NCBI RefSeq assembly: GCF_921293095.1 | Contig: NC_060258.1 | Location: 7,516,607-7,580,606, forward strand | Reading direction: 5' to 3' | Origin: Ischnura elegans | Taxonomy: Eukaryota > Arthropoda > Insecta > Odonata > Coenagrionidae | Length of the DNA: 64,000 bases | Part shown: piece by piece, positions 1 through 11,234 of the stretch | Layout of the letters: each line of letters begins with the position of its first letter | Numbering within the stretch: the stretch's first letter is position 1 | Notes under the pieces: model-generated | What the model was told of the DNA's origin: nothing | Databases searched by the model: none | Seen by the model: only the letters and a program-made list of their open reading frames with translations | Made by a program: the position numbers and the translations under genes

Positions 1-7
1 CACTCAC

Positions 8-80
8 CTACTGCCTCCGTCATAGACTCCATGGCCATTGTTTGATTCTGAATCAGCTCTCCATTCTCCATAGAAGTAGG
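8..80 (-). CDS. Internal exon E of the minus-strand ZAD-type gene (partial gene)
   Basis: On the minus strand a pyrimidine-rich tract ending in CAG precedes an open 73-base segment that ends at the donor GTAG|GTGAGTG. The best frame starts PTSMENGELIQ and is Met/Glu-rich, like the acidic linker exons elsewhere in this gene. It enters in phase 0 and leaves in phase 1, so it cannot be the end of the coding region; later exons must lie to the left of the window. It is the most downstream minus-strand exon seen. Function is not recognisable. Alternative: a chance splice-bounded ORF, since it is short and no second copy is visible here. Confidence 0.45.
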
Positions 81-329
81 CTGAAAGTAGGCAAAAATAT
101 GAATGGTCAGGGAAATAAAACTAACTTAGCAGGTGATTACGTACAACTTATTCTTAAACCATATAAACTCGCATATTAGCTTATATTTTCCATGTGAACA
201 AGAAGTAAATCAATATTTATGATAAAATACGTATTCGCTATGGATTGACAGCAAATGTACAGGAATGTGATTTTCCATCTTTTCAAAATGAAAAAAAATC
301 ATAAACAGCACTGGATACATAATCCCATT

Positions 330-1200
330 GAGTCTGTGGTCTACACCCATTACATTCCATTGTATGCCTTCTGTCTCGACTTCCATACTAAAAATTGTAT
401 TTATTTATTTATACATGTATTTATCCTGTGAATTGAGCACTCTCAGAAATCTCATTAGCTTTAATGAGATACCTTGTGACTCTCAAAACACATTGTCTAC
501 ATATTGATATCACTTTATGCTTTTTTTAGGAGGGCATATAATAGAGAACTGAAGTTTTTCAAAATTATCCAAACAAATTTCGGCTATGACAGGGAACAAA
601 GGTGACCCCATAGCTAGGCTATCTAACTGTTTGTAATGCCTGCCAATGAAGAAAAAACTGTGTTGATTTGTGCACAAATTCAGGAGTTAACAAACTTCAC
701 TTATCACTGGATGCGGTGTATCTGACTTGATTAGGGTGATTTCCACTAAAAGTGCTATGTACTTTCTTGGGATACTTGGCAATAGATTCACTACGTTGAA
801 TCAAACTAATACGCAACTATGTTGTAACAGTTGTTGTGAGAGCATGCTTACAAGTTCATCATCACAATAAATCACTTTAAAGAAAAAGCCAAGATTTTAT
901 TTCTTCAACTCCCACAGTAAAGGATTTCCACCAAGTGTCAGTACTACTATCAATTATATTAATATTACACTTGATTTAAATCTATACCATTATCAGATAT
1001 GATTTGTAGGTCCTATTATTTTACTTAGTAAAATATAAGTCAAATACAATGCATGCATGCATGCAGCAACATAAGGAAACAATCCATTAGCCCTGTGATA
1101 TGAATACACCTCGAAGAACTCTTTAAGGCTGAAGTAACTTAAATTACAGGAAGAAGTTTCATTTTATACTTGAACTCATGTCTCAAAGGATTATATATGA
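330..1200. repeat. Left arm of inverted intron duplication (partner 59940-60700)
   Basis: Read on the minus strand this intron segment matches the plus strand at about 59.94-60.70 kb through many blocks in the same order: a GCATGC run (about 1050), TAGGACCTA/GGGACCTATAA words, a block around GCACAAATTCAGGAGT, the ATAGCTAGGCTATC block, and TACATTCCATTGTATGCC. It is intron, not exon, so the similarity shows duplication of genomic DNA rather than selection on protein. Confidence 0.75.
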
Positions 1201-1485
1201 TGTTCAGAGGCAAAAGGTTCTTTACTTTTGTGGCCATAAGAAAGGGTACCTTGTTGTACACAACTGAGTAATTGGAGAGCATGATTACATCCTCACCATG
1301 TCGAGTTAGTTTCCCATGAACTTGGGCAATGGTGATGAGCTATTTCAAGAAGTATTCTTTGAGTATATGCAGAATAAGAAGGTATACGAAAATATTATTA
1401 TTATTTAAATACGAAGGCTTTTATTCCAACAGAGATACCTTTTTTTCTCTTCTTTATGGCACCCAAAAGGTTTGTACCCTTTCTT

Positions 1486-1782
1486 TCAAGCAAAACCAAG
1501 CCAAGTGATGAGAAATTGACCATTAGTGATACTTCTGCCTTTGATCAAGTAGGGCCGCATAAGTTTCAATACAGCATGATCTGTAAAGCGATTCCCAGCT
1601 TGACGAGAGTTGTCCTCGCCAAGGTAATGAAATCCGTTAATCAAATAATTACTATCTGTATCCGCTACAAGCCAGTATCTTTGCCCATATTTATCAGACT
1701 GTGATGCCATGAATTGCGTGAATGGACATCTAGCTTTGTTTGGAAACAGCTGTTCGTCAAAGGTTATGTGTGGCCCAGGCTA
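1486..1782 (-). pseudogene. piggyBac-family transposase fragment
   Basis: The minus-strand frame reads ITFDEQLFPNKARC, then QFMASQSDKYGQRYW, then NGFHYLGEDNSRQAG, then DHAVLKLMRPYL. This is the order of the central catalytic region of piggyBac transposases (FDEQ block, KPDKfG-like block, NGF-YLGK-like block). A stop lies just upstream of the FDEQ block. The downstream block expected to read DNFFTS is changed to NGQFLIT, which loses that acidic residue, and a stop follows. Only about 100 residues of a protein normally near 500-600 remain, so it is a dead fragment in an intron. Confidence 0.8.
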
Positions 1783-1969
1783 TGGTTCCACAGAATGGCC
1801 ATCTCCTTCTCAGGTAGGATCTTGAACGAGAAGGTGTCGTCGCTTTGAAGCCTGGCGAGCACCCCTTCCACGTCGGCACACAACCTCAAGATAGTCATGT
1901 GTCAGTCCGATAGCCATGTGTACATGCTAAGATGTTTTTCCTTCGTAACTGAAGTACTAAAATGCCCTT

Positions 1970-2240
1970 ACCATAGCCTGGACCACACACAACCATTCAC
2001 GAACTGCTATTTCCAAACAAAGCTAGATGTCCATACATGCAATTCATGGCATCTAAGACAAGAATATCATTTAGTATTGCAATAATGTTCTCTGATGTAA
2101 CACGTCTATACAGTGCCATTATCAAGACCAAACTGCTGATGCAAGTCAAGAAGCACATCTTGACTGGTCGTGACATGCTAGCAAGCCAGTTTGTCAAATT
2201 CCACGCCAGGCAGCCGGTCACAGAGGCTCAGAAGAAGTGA
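1970..2240 (+). pseudogene. Second piggyBac transposase fragment, inverted relative to the first
   Basis: On the plus strand ELLFPNKARCPYMQFMASK repeats the same catalytic-region block seen on the minus strand at 1700-1780, so the two copies form an inverted pair separated by about 200 bases. After ASK the frame continues open to 2240 but no longer resembles the neighbouring copy. The FDEQ acidic residue is altered (IHELLF). It is a decayed duplicate or a second insertion of the same family. Confidence 0.65.
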
Positions 2241-3149
2241 AGTGCATTGTTGGACCCGTCACTACACTTATGTTTCACGGCAAATAAAGAGGAATATACT
2301 TGCCTTACCAGCCAATAAATTTTCAAAAAAATGATAACAGCTGTTATTTATTGAAATTATGTAAAACATAAACAATCGTAAAGGTAATATATTATTTTAA
2401 AATACTAATTTGGCAAGTAATAATCAAACTGCATCACATGAAACACCTAAACCGAATGAAGAAATCATAAAATATACTAGGTGTCAAAATGACACCCTCC
2501 GGCATTCAAGGTAAATTTGAATATTTAAGACCGAAAAAGGAGAGCAGGGTATCCCTAATACTGTTGTTTTATCAAGCCCTAAAAGTGATTAAAAGTCACG
2601 AAATATTTCGCAGCCTGCAATCTTAAACCTTAACTTATCTCTGGTTGCAATCTCTGGAGTTCTCTGTCCTTACCCATAAATATTCCCCTTCCCTCCTCAT
2701 TTCGAAATTTCCATCAAGCCCTAATATCCATTTTATGTATTATTTATCATGTCTTTACAAATAATCTAGAAAAAAATGAGTCTTAATTTTTTTCCATTAC
2801 TTGACTTCTACAGTACTACAGTCACACTCTTATTTTAATTGTTATTATCAGATATGGATGGATGTTTTTGTTGTTGAAAAAAAACAGAGTATAAATAAAT
2901 CTTAACCTTTCACTCATATCTGCCAATTGTTTGATGGTCTATTACTAGGGGACCTAACAAACCCTCAGTTTTGATACACCGTTTGCCATGTAATTCACAA
3001 CATTTACATTTTACATGCTTCTAAAAGCCATAAAATAATGATATTAGGCAATGAATGCAAATATTTGAATTAAAGTGAGTATATAACTACACATAACCAC
3101 TAAATAAAGTTTTATAGTACATTATTTCTTAGGGAAGTTGCTTAATTTT
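2241..3149. other. Intron-like AT-rich stretch without a gene
   Basis: No ORF, splice-bounded exon or transposon end that I can support. A short palindromic GGTGTCAAAATGACACC lies near 2480. Confidence 0.5.
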
Positions 3150-3590
3150 TCCTATAGGGCTCGTTGGTGAACAAATATTCTCTCACAGTAACTCACTTGA
3201 TGCAAATGATTGGCATATGTTTTAACGGGAGTGAGTGATTGCCAGATTCCCCTATTCTAATCTTATTACGGTCCTCCTCTCTAAGATTGAGAATGAGGTA
3301 TGGGTGAGAGCAGAGAAAAAGAGTATTTTCAGTACTATTGGTGCTCTTTTTCTATACTTTCAGTACTATTCCTTTGGGGCTCATTGGTGAGGACATTCCC
3401 CAAACTCACTTGATTGATATGAATGGCACATGTGTCTACCAGAGCAGTTGCAAGCTTCCCCTCTTCTATTGATATCCTTACTCCGAGAATTAGAATTAGG
3501 CTTGGATGCCCGCAATGACAAGAGTATATACAGCATTATTGGCGAAGTGACAACGTAAAAGGGACTCCATTCCAATGCGTACAACGTTAA
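3150..3590. repeat. Diverged tandem duplication, about 215 bp per copy
   Basis: Two copies in the same orientation share ordered words: GGGCTCGTTGGTGA / GGGGCTCATTGGTGA, ACTCACTTGAT, TTCCCCTATTCTA / TTCCCCTCTTCTATT, and AGTATTTTCAGTACTATTGG / AGTATATACAGCATTATTGG. There is no coding signal. Confidence 0.6.
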
Positions 3591-3719
3591 CTGATGTTGT
3601 CATATAAGATGTATTATAAATGGTTCACAGAAATTTCTGCAGCATGGAAGTGAGAGAAGAGAGTTGCATTCCCTCCTGATATTTGTCACAGAATAAACTT
3701 CCAATTACCTGTTCATAGA

Positions 3720-4850
3720 CTTTGAGTTGTTGATGAACAGAATTTCACCAAATCTAACATGAAATTGTCTTCTACAGTGAAGCATAATGCACAGTTAACA
3801 CTTAGGTACACTTATGTTAAATTTTTCTCTTTCAAATGAGGAAATCAGGGCATGCTCACTGCAACAGTTTCCTATTCGTGTTTCAGTTACAATTACAAAG
3901 GAATACGCATGAATTGCAATGAGAAAAAATTCCCTTATACTGCAAATTGACCATGGTTAACCAGGCAACTGTGCAGATCACAATGCAAATTCCTACAGCT
4001 ACTGCACCAATGCTAACGTTACCACATTTTAGGCCTTCACCATTTATCAAGGATGGCAACATGAGGGAGAAAGGACTTCAATGAAGCCACAACCGGTTGA
4101 CAGCCTCATGAAATACTTTTCTTCTTAAAAGGAAATCAGGGTCTGCCTAAAAAATTCTTACCATTTAATATTTGTAACTTTAACAGACACCCCCACTGAA
4201 CACTACAGATATTGTCCTAAAAAGTGCATTAGTAGGTGAGAGATACATTTCAGGCAGTATAACCTAAATTCTGTGCACCATAGGATGGCTTTAGAGGGGC
4301 TATTTCACAGCCATGCACATAAATTAACCTTATCATCATTGCAGTCCCAAACAGGACCACCAAGTGTTTTCGTTCATGACCCTCCGGTAATTTCAGGACC
4401 AACGAGACACACTTCGTATAAAATCGGCTTCTAATGAGTTTTATCGCTCAAGAGTTAACTGGAGAGCTGCTTATATGTTAAAGCAACGCCATTTAAATGC
4501 CTTGCCATGCTGTGATACATCTGGGATTTAAAGCTGTCCCTTAAAGGTTAAGCTGATATTGCAAAGTGGTTGAAAATCCTAGCTGTAATAAACTTGGAGA
4601 TAATTACTTGTATGAGATGTATATATATTTATTTATATCGGTAACTGTATTCTCCTTTGCTCTTCCATGCTTATATTAAGGCAAGTTCCCTTACTGACTT
4701 TATGAAGGGATATTGCTTAAACAAATAGCTGTGTAACAGCCAAGACTACTGGCTTGTAAGTAGAATTGAGAGAATTCACTATAGACTTACTACATGAGAC
4801 GTGCAACATTTATTTCATCCCATTAGCCGTGTTGCGCAACTAAGATTGAA
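3720..4850. repeat. Intron unit 'a', paralogous to 20.88-21.6 kb and 29.58-30.07 kb
   Basis: Shares ordered words with the other two units: TCTGTGCACCATAGGATGGCTT versus CTGTGCACCACAAGATGACTT, then GGGGCTATTT, then TATTCTCCTTTGCTCTTCC versus TGTTCTCCTTTGCTTTTCC, then AGTAGAATTGAGAG. Each unit lies on the intron-3' side of an A-type exon of the minus-strand gene, so exon A and its intron were duplicated as a block. Confidence 0.6.
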
Positions 4851-4910
4851 TTATGAGTAAACGGATAAGCAATTTACCTCCTATCATACAACTTATGATC
4901 CAAATGTTAA

Positions 4911-6684
4911 CCCCTCAACGCCGTCATGCATACTCAGTACGCACCCTTTAAATTTCGTATGCCGCCGTCATGCGTACCCAGCACGCTTCCTGACCTACCG
5001 TTTATAATATTTTTCTCCACCAGAAATTGTATGTTAAATTAAAGCTAATTACTTTATCTTTTGAAGAAATGTTTTTTCTTTCCAATAAAATACTCATAGT
5101 GGTTTTATGCCTTCAAGTTTTTAAAAAAATGCTTCGATAAAATTCCGTTTTAAACCAGTGCCTTGACGACTTCGGTCCAAAAACTCATCGCCTTCTTTCA
5201 GCTGTTCTATCATGAAAACTTCTGCCTGTTCTGCTTGAGAGACGTCTAGAAGGGTCAGCTACTTTAGCTTGAGATACGATATCTTCTAAGCTCAATGCTA
5301 TCTCTCCGTCTTCTCCTTGTTTGTCGTCACCTCGAGCCCCAAGTGTGTTTGGTCCACCTCGTCAGTCCTAAGCATCCTAAGCAAAGGGGCCATGTGCTTC
5401 GCTCTGCATTTATTTTTTTTCTGGACAGTAATCAACGAAGATAAGATTCCATTTAAACAGTCAGCGTATGCCAGGGCCCCTTCGAGATATTTTCTTTTCT
5501 CTTGAGGGAGCTTCTAAACCACGAGCTTCAGTCCACCCAGTCCACCAGAGTCATTCATGCTGTGTGGTGTTCGTTCAGGCAGTGTGCTGAAATTCTCATC
5601 GGGTGTACTTACTGTGTGAGGTATTTTTTTATAATTGGGGATCCTACGAAATGGGAATAGTATTGAAAGGCATAAAAGAGACTCGGAAGTCTGTTTGTGT
5701 GTTAGGCTATAGTAAAATATTGGTGGGGTGAATTTCAAGGACCTGTTATTGCATTCGTTCGTAATGGAAAGAAAACGCCATTACAAGTGAGGTATGAAGT
5801 TATTTAGGAGACTATTGAATGAGGCAGTCCTAAATTCATATGTTGTTTACAGGAAAAACACGTATAAAAATTTGACTTATCATTTCGCGTGCCATTGGGC
5901 GAGATAATATTTTTGAAATATCCAACGTCATACGAACTGCTTGGACTTGGCCGTCACTCATTACACAATTTAGTACCAAGACTCACAATAATTGATTTCC
6001 TAAAGACAATTCCAGCAGCTGGGAAGAAATCAAAGTCTCAAAGGAGGTGTGCAGTTTGTGCGTAACATGGGAAATGAAGAGTTTGCGTGTACTGTTGTGA
6101 AAAATGTGAAGTGGATTATGTTTGGATTGCTTCAAATCATGTCAGAGCAGATTTTCTAAGGTAAATCATCTGAATATTTGGATATTGACGATTGAAGCAT
6201 TAGCATGTGATTACTTATATGAAATGATACGGTAATAATGGAACAAAGTCAGAGAAGTGGGCGGAGTGGTAAATTTTCAAGTAGGCGAAACAGGTAATCC
6301 TATCGAAAGTATCCAATCTGTTATGAAATTTTCAACCCCAAATAACTAAATTACATCATGTAATTGTATTTTTTAAATGCATGGAATGTTAGAGATCTCA
6401 TAGCTTATTCGAAACCAAATAAAAATCTTTCAAAATTGAAAATTTATTCATTAGTTCATAAAAAGAGATACATAAAACAATAAATATTTTTTCCAATAGC
6501 TCGAAAAATTATTATATAGTAGTGCATTATAATACGCAAGTTTACTAAAAATTTCAATGATACTGATCGTATATTATGAAAGATATAAATTATTGAATGA
6601 TAGTATACCAAAAAGGCAAAGATTTTTAAATCTCATCCGGCTGCTGAGATGGGATTTAATTAAATGCCTGCCGCGCTTGAGGGG
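4911..6684. mobile_element. piggyBac-like element, TTAA-flanked, 1.77 kb
   Basis: The left end reads TTAA|CCCCTCAACGCCG and the right end CGCGCTTGAGGGG|TTAA, giving short inverted ends next to a duplicated TTAA (4907-4910 and 6685-6688), the hallmark of piggyBac insertion. No intact transposase is present; minus-strand reading around 5200-5530 gives only short open segments that I could not assign. The paralogous intron at about 30.1 kb carries the same flanks (CTCCTATCATACAACT; CTAGGCAAAC) without the insert, which supports the boundaries. Confidence 0.75.
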
Positions 6685-6825
6685 TTAAAGAAGACTCCAA
6701 TAGAAATGCATATACATATGCTAGGCAAACCTATTTTCATCATACACACGATGCATTAATATAAAAAAAGCTAAAATAATGAATCTCACAACACAGGTTT
6801 TACTGTATATGAGAATAAAACTTAC

Positions 6826-6993
6826 CAACATATTGGCTGTGGGCAGTTGGATGTCTGGCACAGGAATGAATATTTCAGCAGGCTGGACTGAGTATGCTAC
6901 CTGTGCAGTGCCTAAAACCGCATCTTGAACGTAGTCCTTTGTATCAGGAGAAAACTTAAAATTGTCATTAACTGCCCCCTCTCCTGCAACACT
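6826..6993 (-). CDS. Exon A (copy 1) of minus-strand ZAD-type gene
   Basis: Acceptor TTTGCAG|AGT and donor TTG|GTAAG bound exactly 168 bases, 56 codons, phase 0 at both ends. The protein starts SVAGEGAVNDN, has a DTKDYVQDA block and ends around TAEIFIPVPDIQ-like residues (PAEIFIPVPD). It shares length, phase and motif order with the copies at 23847 (minus) and 47282 (plus), in which the blocks are DSKDCLQSA/TTEIYIPVSD and ETKDCIQDA/TTEIYIPVPD. The segment is acidic with no predicted fold; I infer a linker between the ZAD and the DNA-binding part. The reading frame is intact, so this copy could still be used. Confidence 0.78.
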
Positions 6994-7449
6994 CTGCAAA
7001 CAGAGTAACGCCGATATAACAACTCACCTACTTCAAAATCAACAACTAAGGACTGCTGCTTATATTTATGAAACAGTATTTTAGAAATGGTATCTATGTC
7101 ATTCAATAAAAATTGAAATGTGTCTGTAAATAAATCACACAAAAACTACATGACCGCTAGAAACCAAATTGGGCAAGAAGATTCTTAGTGAAACTCAGTA
7201 CATACTATTATGGCTTTATTACAGCATCATTGGGGTCATGAGAATGCCTTCAAATCAAGCCATTCACAGCAAATTCATATAACCCCTGGAATATCAAGGT
7301 CATGATAAGTATCTTAACTCCCTTCTTTTAAAATTACAAGCTTTTACTTAAAATAGAGATTTAGGGTCACAATTTTCACAAGTAAATTACATTTATGTGT
7401 ACATTTATTCCAGTGTACTTTCATGGGTTAATTTATTGGACAATAACTA

Positions 7450-8620
7450 GTAAGGTGAGGTGGGGTAAATGTGACCACCCTCACGGAAGATGGTATTTCC
7501 ATTCTCGAAGCACTTGGTGGTCGTACAACATATTCCACACATTGTAATGGAACACGAGCCTACAGTATTTTCCCTCGAATTCTCGTTCCACATCCCTAGT
7601 GTTCAGAGAAAAAAAACGTTTGGGATAGTTGGTGCCCTCCATAAAATACAGGATAGTAGTGGAGATTGGTTTCTGGCTATATTCAGTGGTAAGAAGTCAG
7701 TTGCTCACTATATAGGGAGAATTCTGGAGAACAATGAATCAGGTGATCCCGTGGTTTGCTTTCTGAGAAAATGTTGTGGGACTGAAATAAGTATCACCTA
7801 TCCACAGATTAAGAATTCAAGCGAAATACCAAGGGAAGACGCTGTAAAAATATTGCCTAATCCTTTGGTTGGCTGTGGAGGATAAGTTAACATTTTCCCT
7901 ATCTTTCTTGGGTTAAAACCTGAGTTAAAAATTAATCAATATTGAAGGCTCAATTGTTGGAAGACCATGAGTTTTTCTTCATTTCGTTTCTTTATACTGA
8001 TAATGCAAGCTACATTATAGAATGAATTTTTTGTTTCTTTCAACCTAGTTTACATTCAGATATATTGTCATACACAAATTCTATGCTATTTTTCCTACTA
8101 TTTATTCGGATTCTATACACATTAGCTATTTGTAATATGCTTGTAAATTAATTTATGAAATTGGAATACTGTCACCATCGATCAATTACTAAATTCCTTA
8201 GTGTAATACCTAATTAACCAGAAGATGCAAAAAAAACTACTTCCATTACCTTAGATAAAAGCCAATTTCTCAAGAATGGTTAAACATAATTTGGTTCCTT
8301 AAAAAGCAATGTAATGCTGAATTTCTGGGCAAATCACACTTACCCCATGTGCCACTTCATGTGGAAATGTATGACACATCAGCCATGGGGTGCACTTGCT
8401 CCATGCACAGGGCAAGTGCGATCCCTTTTACAAGATTTTAAGAAATGATTTATAAAAATTACCACTTCACTGAGAGAGGAACGTATATATAATTTTCTTT
8501 TTTTGTCAATAATACATATATTTTACGCTGAATCTCAGGATTTTAGCAAGCCTAGAAAAATTTCCTAGGCTAGTTAAAGTTGATATATGCTATTTAGGGG
8601 TTACACTCATCCCACCTTAC
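7450..8620. mobile_element. DNA transposon remnant with inverted ends (pogo/Tigger-like, tentative)
   Basis: The left end contains AGGTGGGGTAAATGTGACC and the right end, reverse-complemented, AGGTGGGATGAGTGTAACC; 15 of 19 bases agree. The enclosed plus-strand ORF (7490-7885) looks like a transposase C-terminus. Exact ends and target duplication are uncertain. Confidence 0.5.
7490..7885 (+). pseudogene. Transposase C-terminal fragment in the 7.45-8.62 kb element
   Basis: The 131-codon ORF contains GDWFLAIFSGKKSVAHYIG, then a VVCFLRK block, then EDAVKILPNPLVG. The pattern of an aromatic/aliphatic beta-rich module (G-D-W/F-V-L ... Y-I-G-x-I-L ... V-x-F-L-R-K) followed by an acidic DxVxxLPxP tail is one I associate with the C-terminus of transposase-derived proteins in arthropods. 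The catalytic DDE part is absent. The start at 7490 is only the first ATG of an open frame. The assignment rests on pattern memory and would need a profile search. Confidence 0.4.
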
Positions 8621-8706
8621 AGGTAAAAGTATGGTGTAAACAAACCTTTGAACAAGAACAGTAAAGCAACAACTCCTACCTATTTAAAAAGCGATGCAGA
8701 GTTTAA

Positions 8707-9978
8707 CCTTTTCGCGCCGAGCTCCTTCCAGGGAAATTGCTTTTGGCTGAGCGAAGGGTTTGAGAAATTCTTTTTCGCCCCGTACAGAGTTTTTTCTTGG
8801 CTTGGGACTGTGCAGGTAGTCGCTTCCTCCCCTTAATGACCTTTCCTGGTGGAGTCCCGGACCTTTTCCTTGGAAACTGGGCAAACATTATCCTCGACCC
8901 TTTTCCCTGAAGACAGCCCATTCCGGCATACTTTTGTGGTTAGTTTATTGTTGCCAGTGCAATTTTAATTTTTTATAATTGTTACTGTTGCATTAAATGT
9001 CAGTTCATCAATGTATTCCTTTCATTTTGCAATGCCTGTAGAACTTTTAAACAAAGTTCTACCGTTATTTTTAGGGTTTTCAGCAAAATGGCACTATATC
9101 ATAGCCAAATGAGCTTTTGCGAGAAGCGTGAGGTTATCATCTTCCACGTACATATTTCAGTAAGAGAAGACACCGAACGAATGTCTACGTAAAACATTCC
9201 CTATAGTTACATTAAATTTTCGAATTTTTAGGATATGCATTAATCAGTACTTAAAGCGAAATTCGTTTATAATACATTTGTATTCAAAGGTTGGCAAGAG
9301 GTTATTAAAAATAGCCGCTGTAATTTTGGCTCACGACAAAGAACTGAAAGAATAATATTTTATTACATTACGAGGGCTTTTTTTTCATAGAAGTTAAATC
9401 AGATATTCTATCGAATTTCACCCCAAATAACACTTAGAATGTAGCTAACAGAGTAACGTACATTTTTAGATGTAAATCATTACAATATCGTCCCATTAAC
9501 TTGCTAGTAAGTTATAAAAATAACAATTAAACATCTAATCTTAGCGTCTCCAAAAATTGTTCTAGGTGATGATCAACTCCGTTAATATGAAAGCTAGTTC
9601 CGTTTAAAATTTGGAACCAATCAGCAGAACAAACAGAATGTAATTCCTCGCATTGATTTTCAATAAATGCAACATTTATGTGTTTAGTTATTCCACCTTA
9701 TAAACAAATAAGTGACCACGAGTACCTTCCTAGAGTGGGACACTGAGAGCCGGAATGGGAAGAGGTAATCTCCACACGGACAATAGGAAAGGGTCAAACC
9801 TCTCGCACCGAGGGACCCTAATGGCGGTTGGGACCCACTTGGCATGCTTGACCGCAAAACCGTGAAAACACGGCTTTTTCCCTTTTGCTTCGAAAAATTC
9901 AAGCCGTGAAAATCCGGCCTTCCTTCTTTAACATCAGAAAATTCAGGCCGTGAAATCACGCCCTGCGTACGGAAGAGG
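8707..9978. mobile_element. piggyBac-like non-autonomous element, TTAA-flanked
   Basis: TTAA at 8703-8706 and 9979-9982 flank ends CCTTTTCGCGCCGAGC and (reverse complement of the right end) CCTCTTCCGTACGCAG, which agree mainly over the first nine bases. The right subterminal part holds three related hairpin-like words, ACCGTGAAAACACGG, GCCGTGAAAATCCGGC and GCCGTGAAATCACGCC, spaced about 50-60 bases apart. Two overlapping minus-strand ORFs near 8.7-8.9 kb look like non-coding GC-richer sequence. Confidence 0.55.
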
Positions 9979-10272
9979 TTAATATCCACTCCCACTATAA
10001 TGAGGACTCTTATATGGGACAAATTACTCAATATGTACGTAGAAAATAGTACTTCACAACAAAAGAATCTATTAGAAATATCATACCTATAGGAATGTCC
10101 CACTTTTACCGTGAAATAAATAAAAACTATACTTCCATCTTTGTTAGCACCAAAATTATGTACACAAAATTACATTTAACAAAAAATTATCTAAATGAGC
10201 AGGTATTTAAGTAAGCAAGCACTTAATTTTTTTATAAACAACTGACATAGATAACTTAAGCAATTAATATAG

Positions 10273-10454
10273 TGTAGCGGCGCCTGTGTGTGCTGTGGGA
10301 TCGCTTGGTAACGAGTTGTTTATGGACAAGGATTGATTCCTGTGATGGAAGTAAATGGTTGTGATATTATATCGTGCTGTTCTAAAGTGTTTTAATTAAA
10401 GTTAGGCATTATTCACTAGCGTAACTAGCTTATTTAGTTGAAAACCTGTAACAA
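10273..10454 (+). repeat. 5' LTR, about 182 bp
   Basis: Starts TGTAGCGGCGCC and ends CTGTAACA, the usual TG...CA borders, and is followed two bases later by a primer-binding-site-like sequence. The 3' LTR is absent, so ends are judged from one copy. Confidence 0.65.
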
Positions 10455-10456
10455 TT

Positions 10457-10473
10457 GGTGTCAGAAGCGGGAT
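10457..10473 (+). promoter_or_regulatory. Primer-binding site
   Basis: TGGTGTCAGAAGCGGGA begins two bases after the LTR end. TGG followed by GTCAGAAG is a familiar PBS form in Ty3/gypsy elements, complementary to a tRNA 3' end. Confidence 0.65.
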
Positions 10474-10493
10474 ATTTTTTTGATTAAATTGAA

Positions 10494-11128
10494 ATGGCTG
10501 GAAAAATTACACTCAGTCAATTAAAAGTGGCCGACCTAAAACGTTGAAGGAACGCGATTTGGATACTTCGGGCAAGAAGTCTGCGTTACAAGACCGACTT
10601 AGAGAAACCTTATTGGAGGAAGGAAAGGACCCTTTAAGTTTTCTGTTCGAGACAGCAGATATAAGCCAATTGCTCACTTCCTTGAAAAATTGGCAGGAGA
10701 TAGTTCATGAAAGTATTTCAGCTCTCCAAGGGGATATGAATGTATTGCAAGACTCTTTGGACAAAAAAATTGCAGGACTTGGAGATGTTAAGAATGAAGA
10801 ATTGAATAAAATCAAAGATGATTTGAAAGCCATTGGGGATCGACTAAGGTGGCTTGAGTGTGGGGCCGGAATTTCCACCAATCAAGGAAAGGTGACCGAA
10901 TCCATTGGAGTTTCTCAATTGTCTGGGCAATCAGTGACAGGACATTTCCAAGTACGAACTATGGAAGCTGACGCCATTGGAGCTCGTAGTATTCAAGAGA
11001 TATTGAAGATGTTGTTGGAAATTTTTAAATATAAGAAGAGGAAAATTCGATGCTGGGCTTGTGGTGAGGTTGGGCACATAAGGAATAAGTGCACTGCGAA
11101 ATCATTTGATAAGGAGCAGGAAAACTAA
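10494..11128 (+). pseudogene. gag: gag with SAP-like N-terminus and zinc knuckle, frameshifted
   Basis: The ATG at 10494 opens MAGKITLSQLKVADLK, then a one-base shift near 10541 moves the frame to LKERDLDTSGKKSALQDRL. Together these fit a SAP motif (helix-extended loop-helix, normally DNA-binding), unusual in a Gag. A coiled-coil-like segment follows (residues about 60-120), and the C-terminus has a CCHC zinc knuckle, CWACGEVGHIRNKC, spaced C-x2-C-x4-H-x4-C, as in nucleocapsids. At about 210 residues it is short for Gag and probably internally deleted. The open frame from 10544 starts after the shift and is not the true start. Confidence 0.75.
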
Positions 11129-11234
11129 AGAGGGTTGATAGGGAGGGGCAGCAGTCAACCCGCCACAAGAAGACCCCGAAAACAATGAAAAAGTAGCATC
11201 CTTTTGCTAACATCATGACAACAAGGAAGGCACC

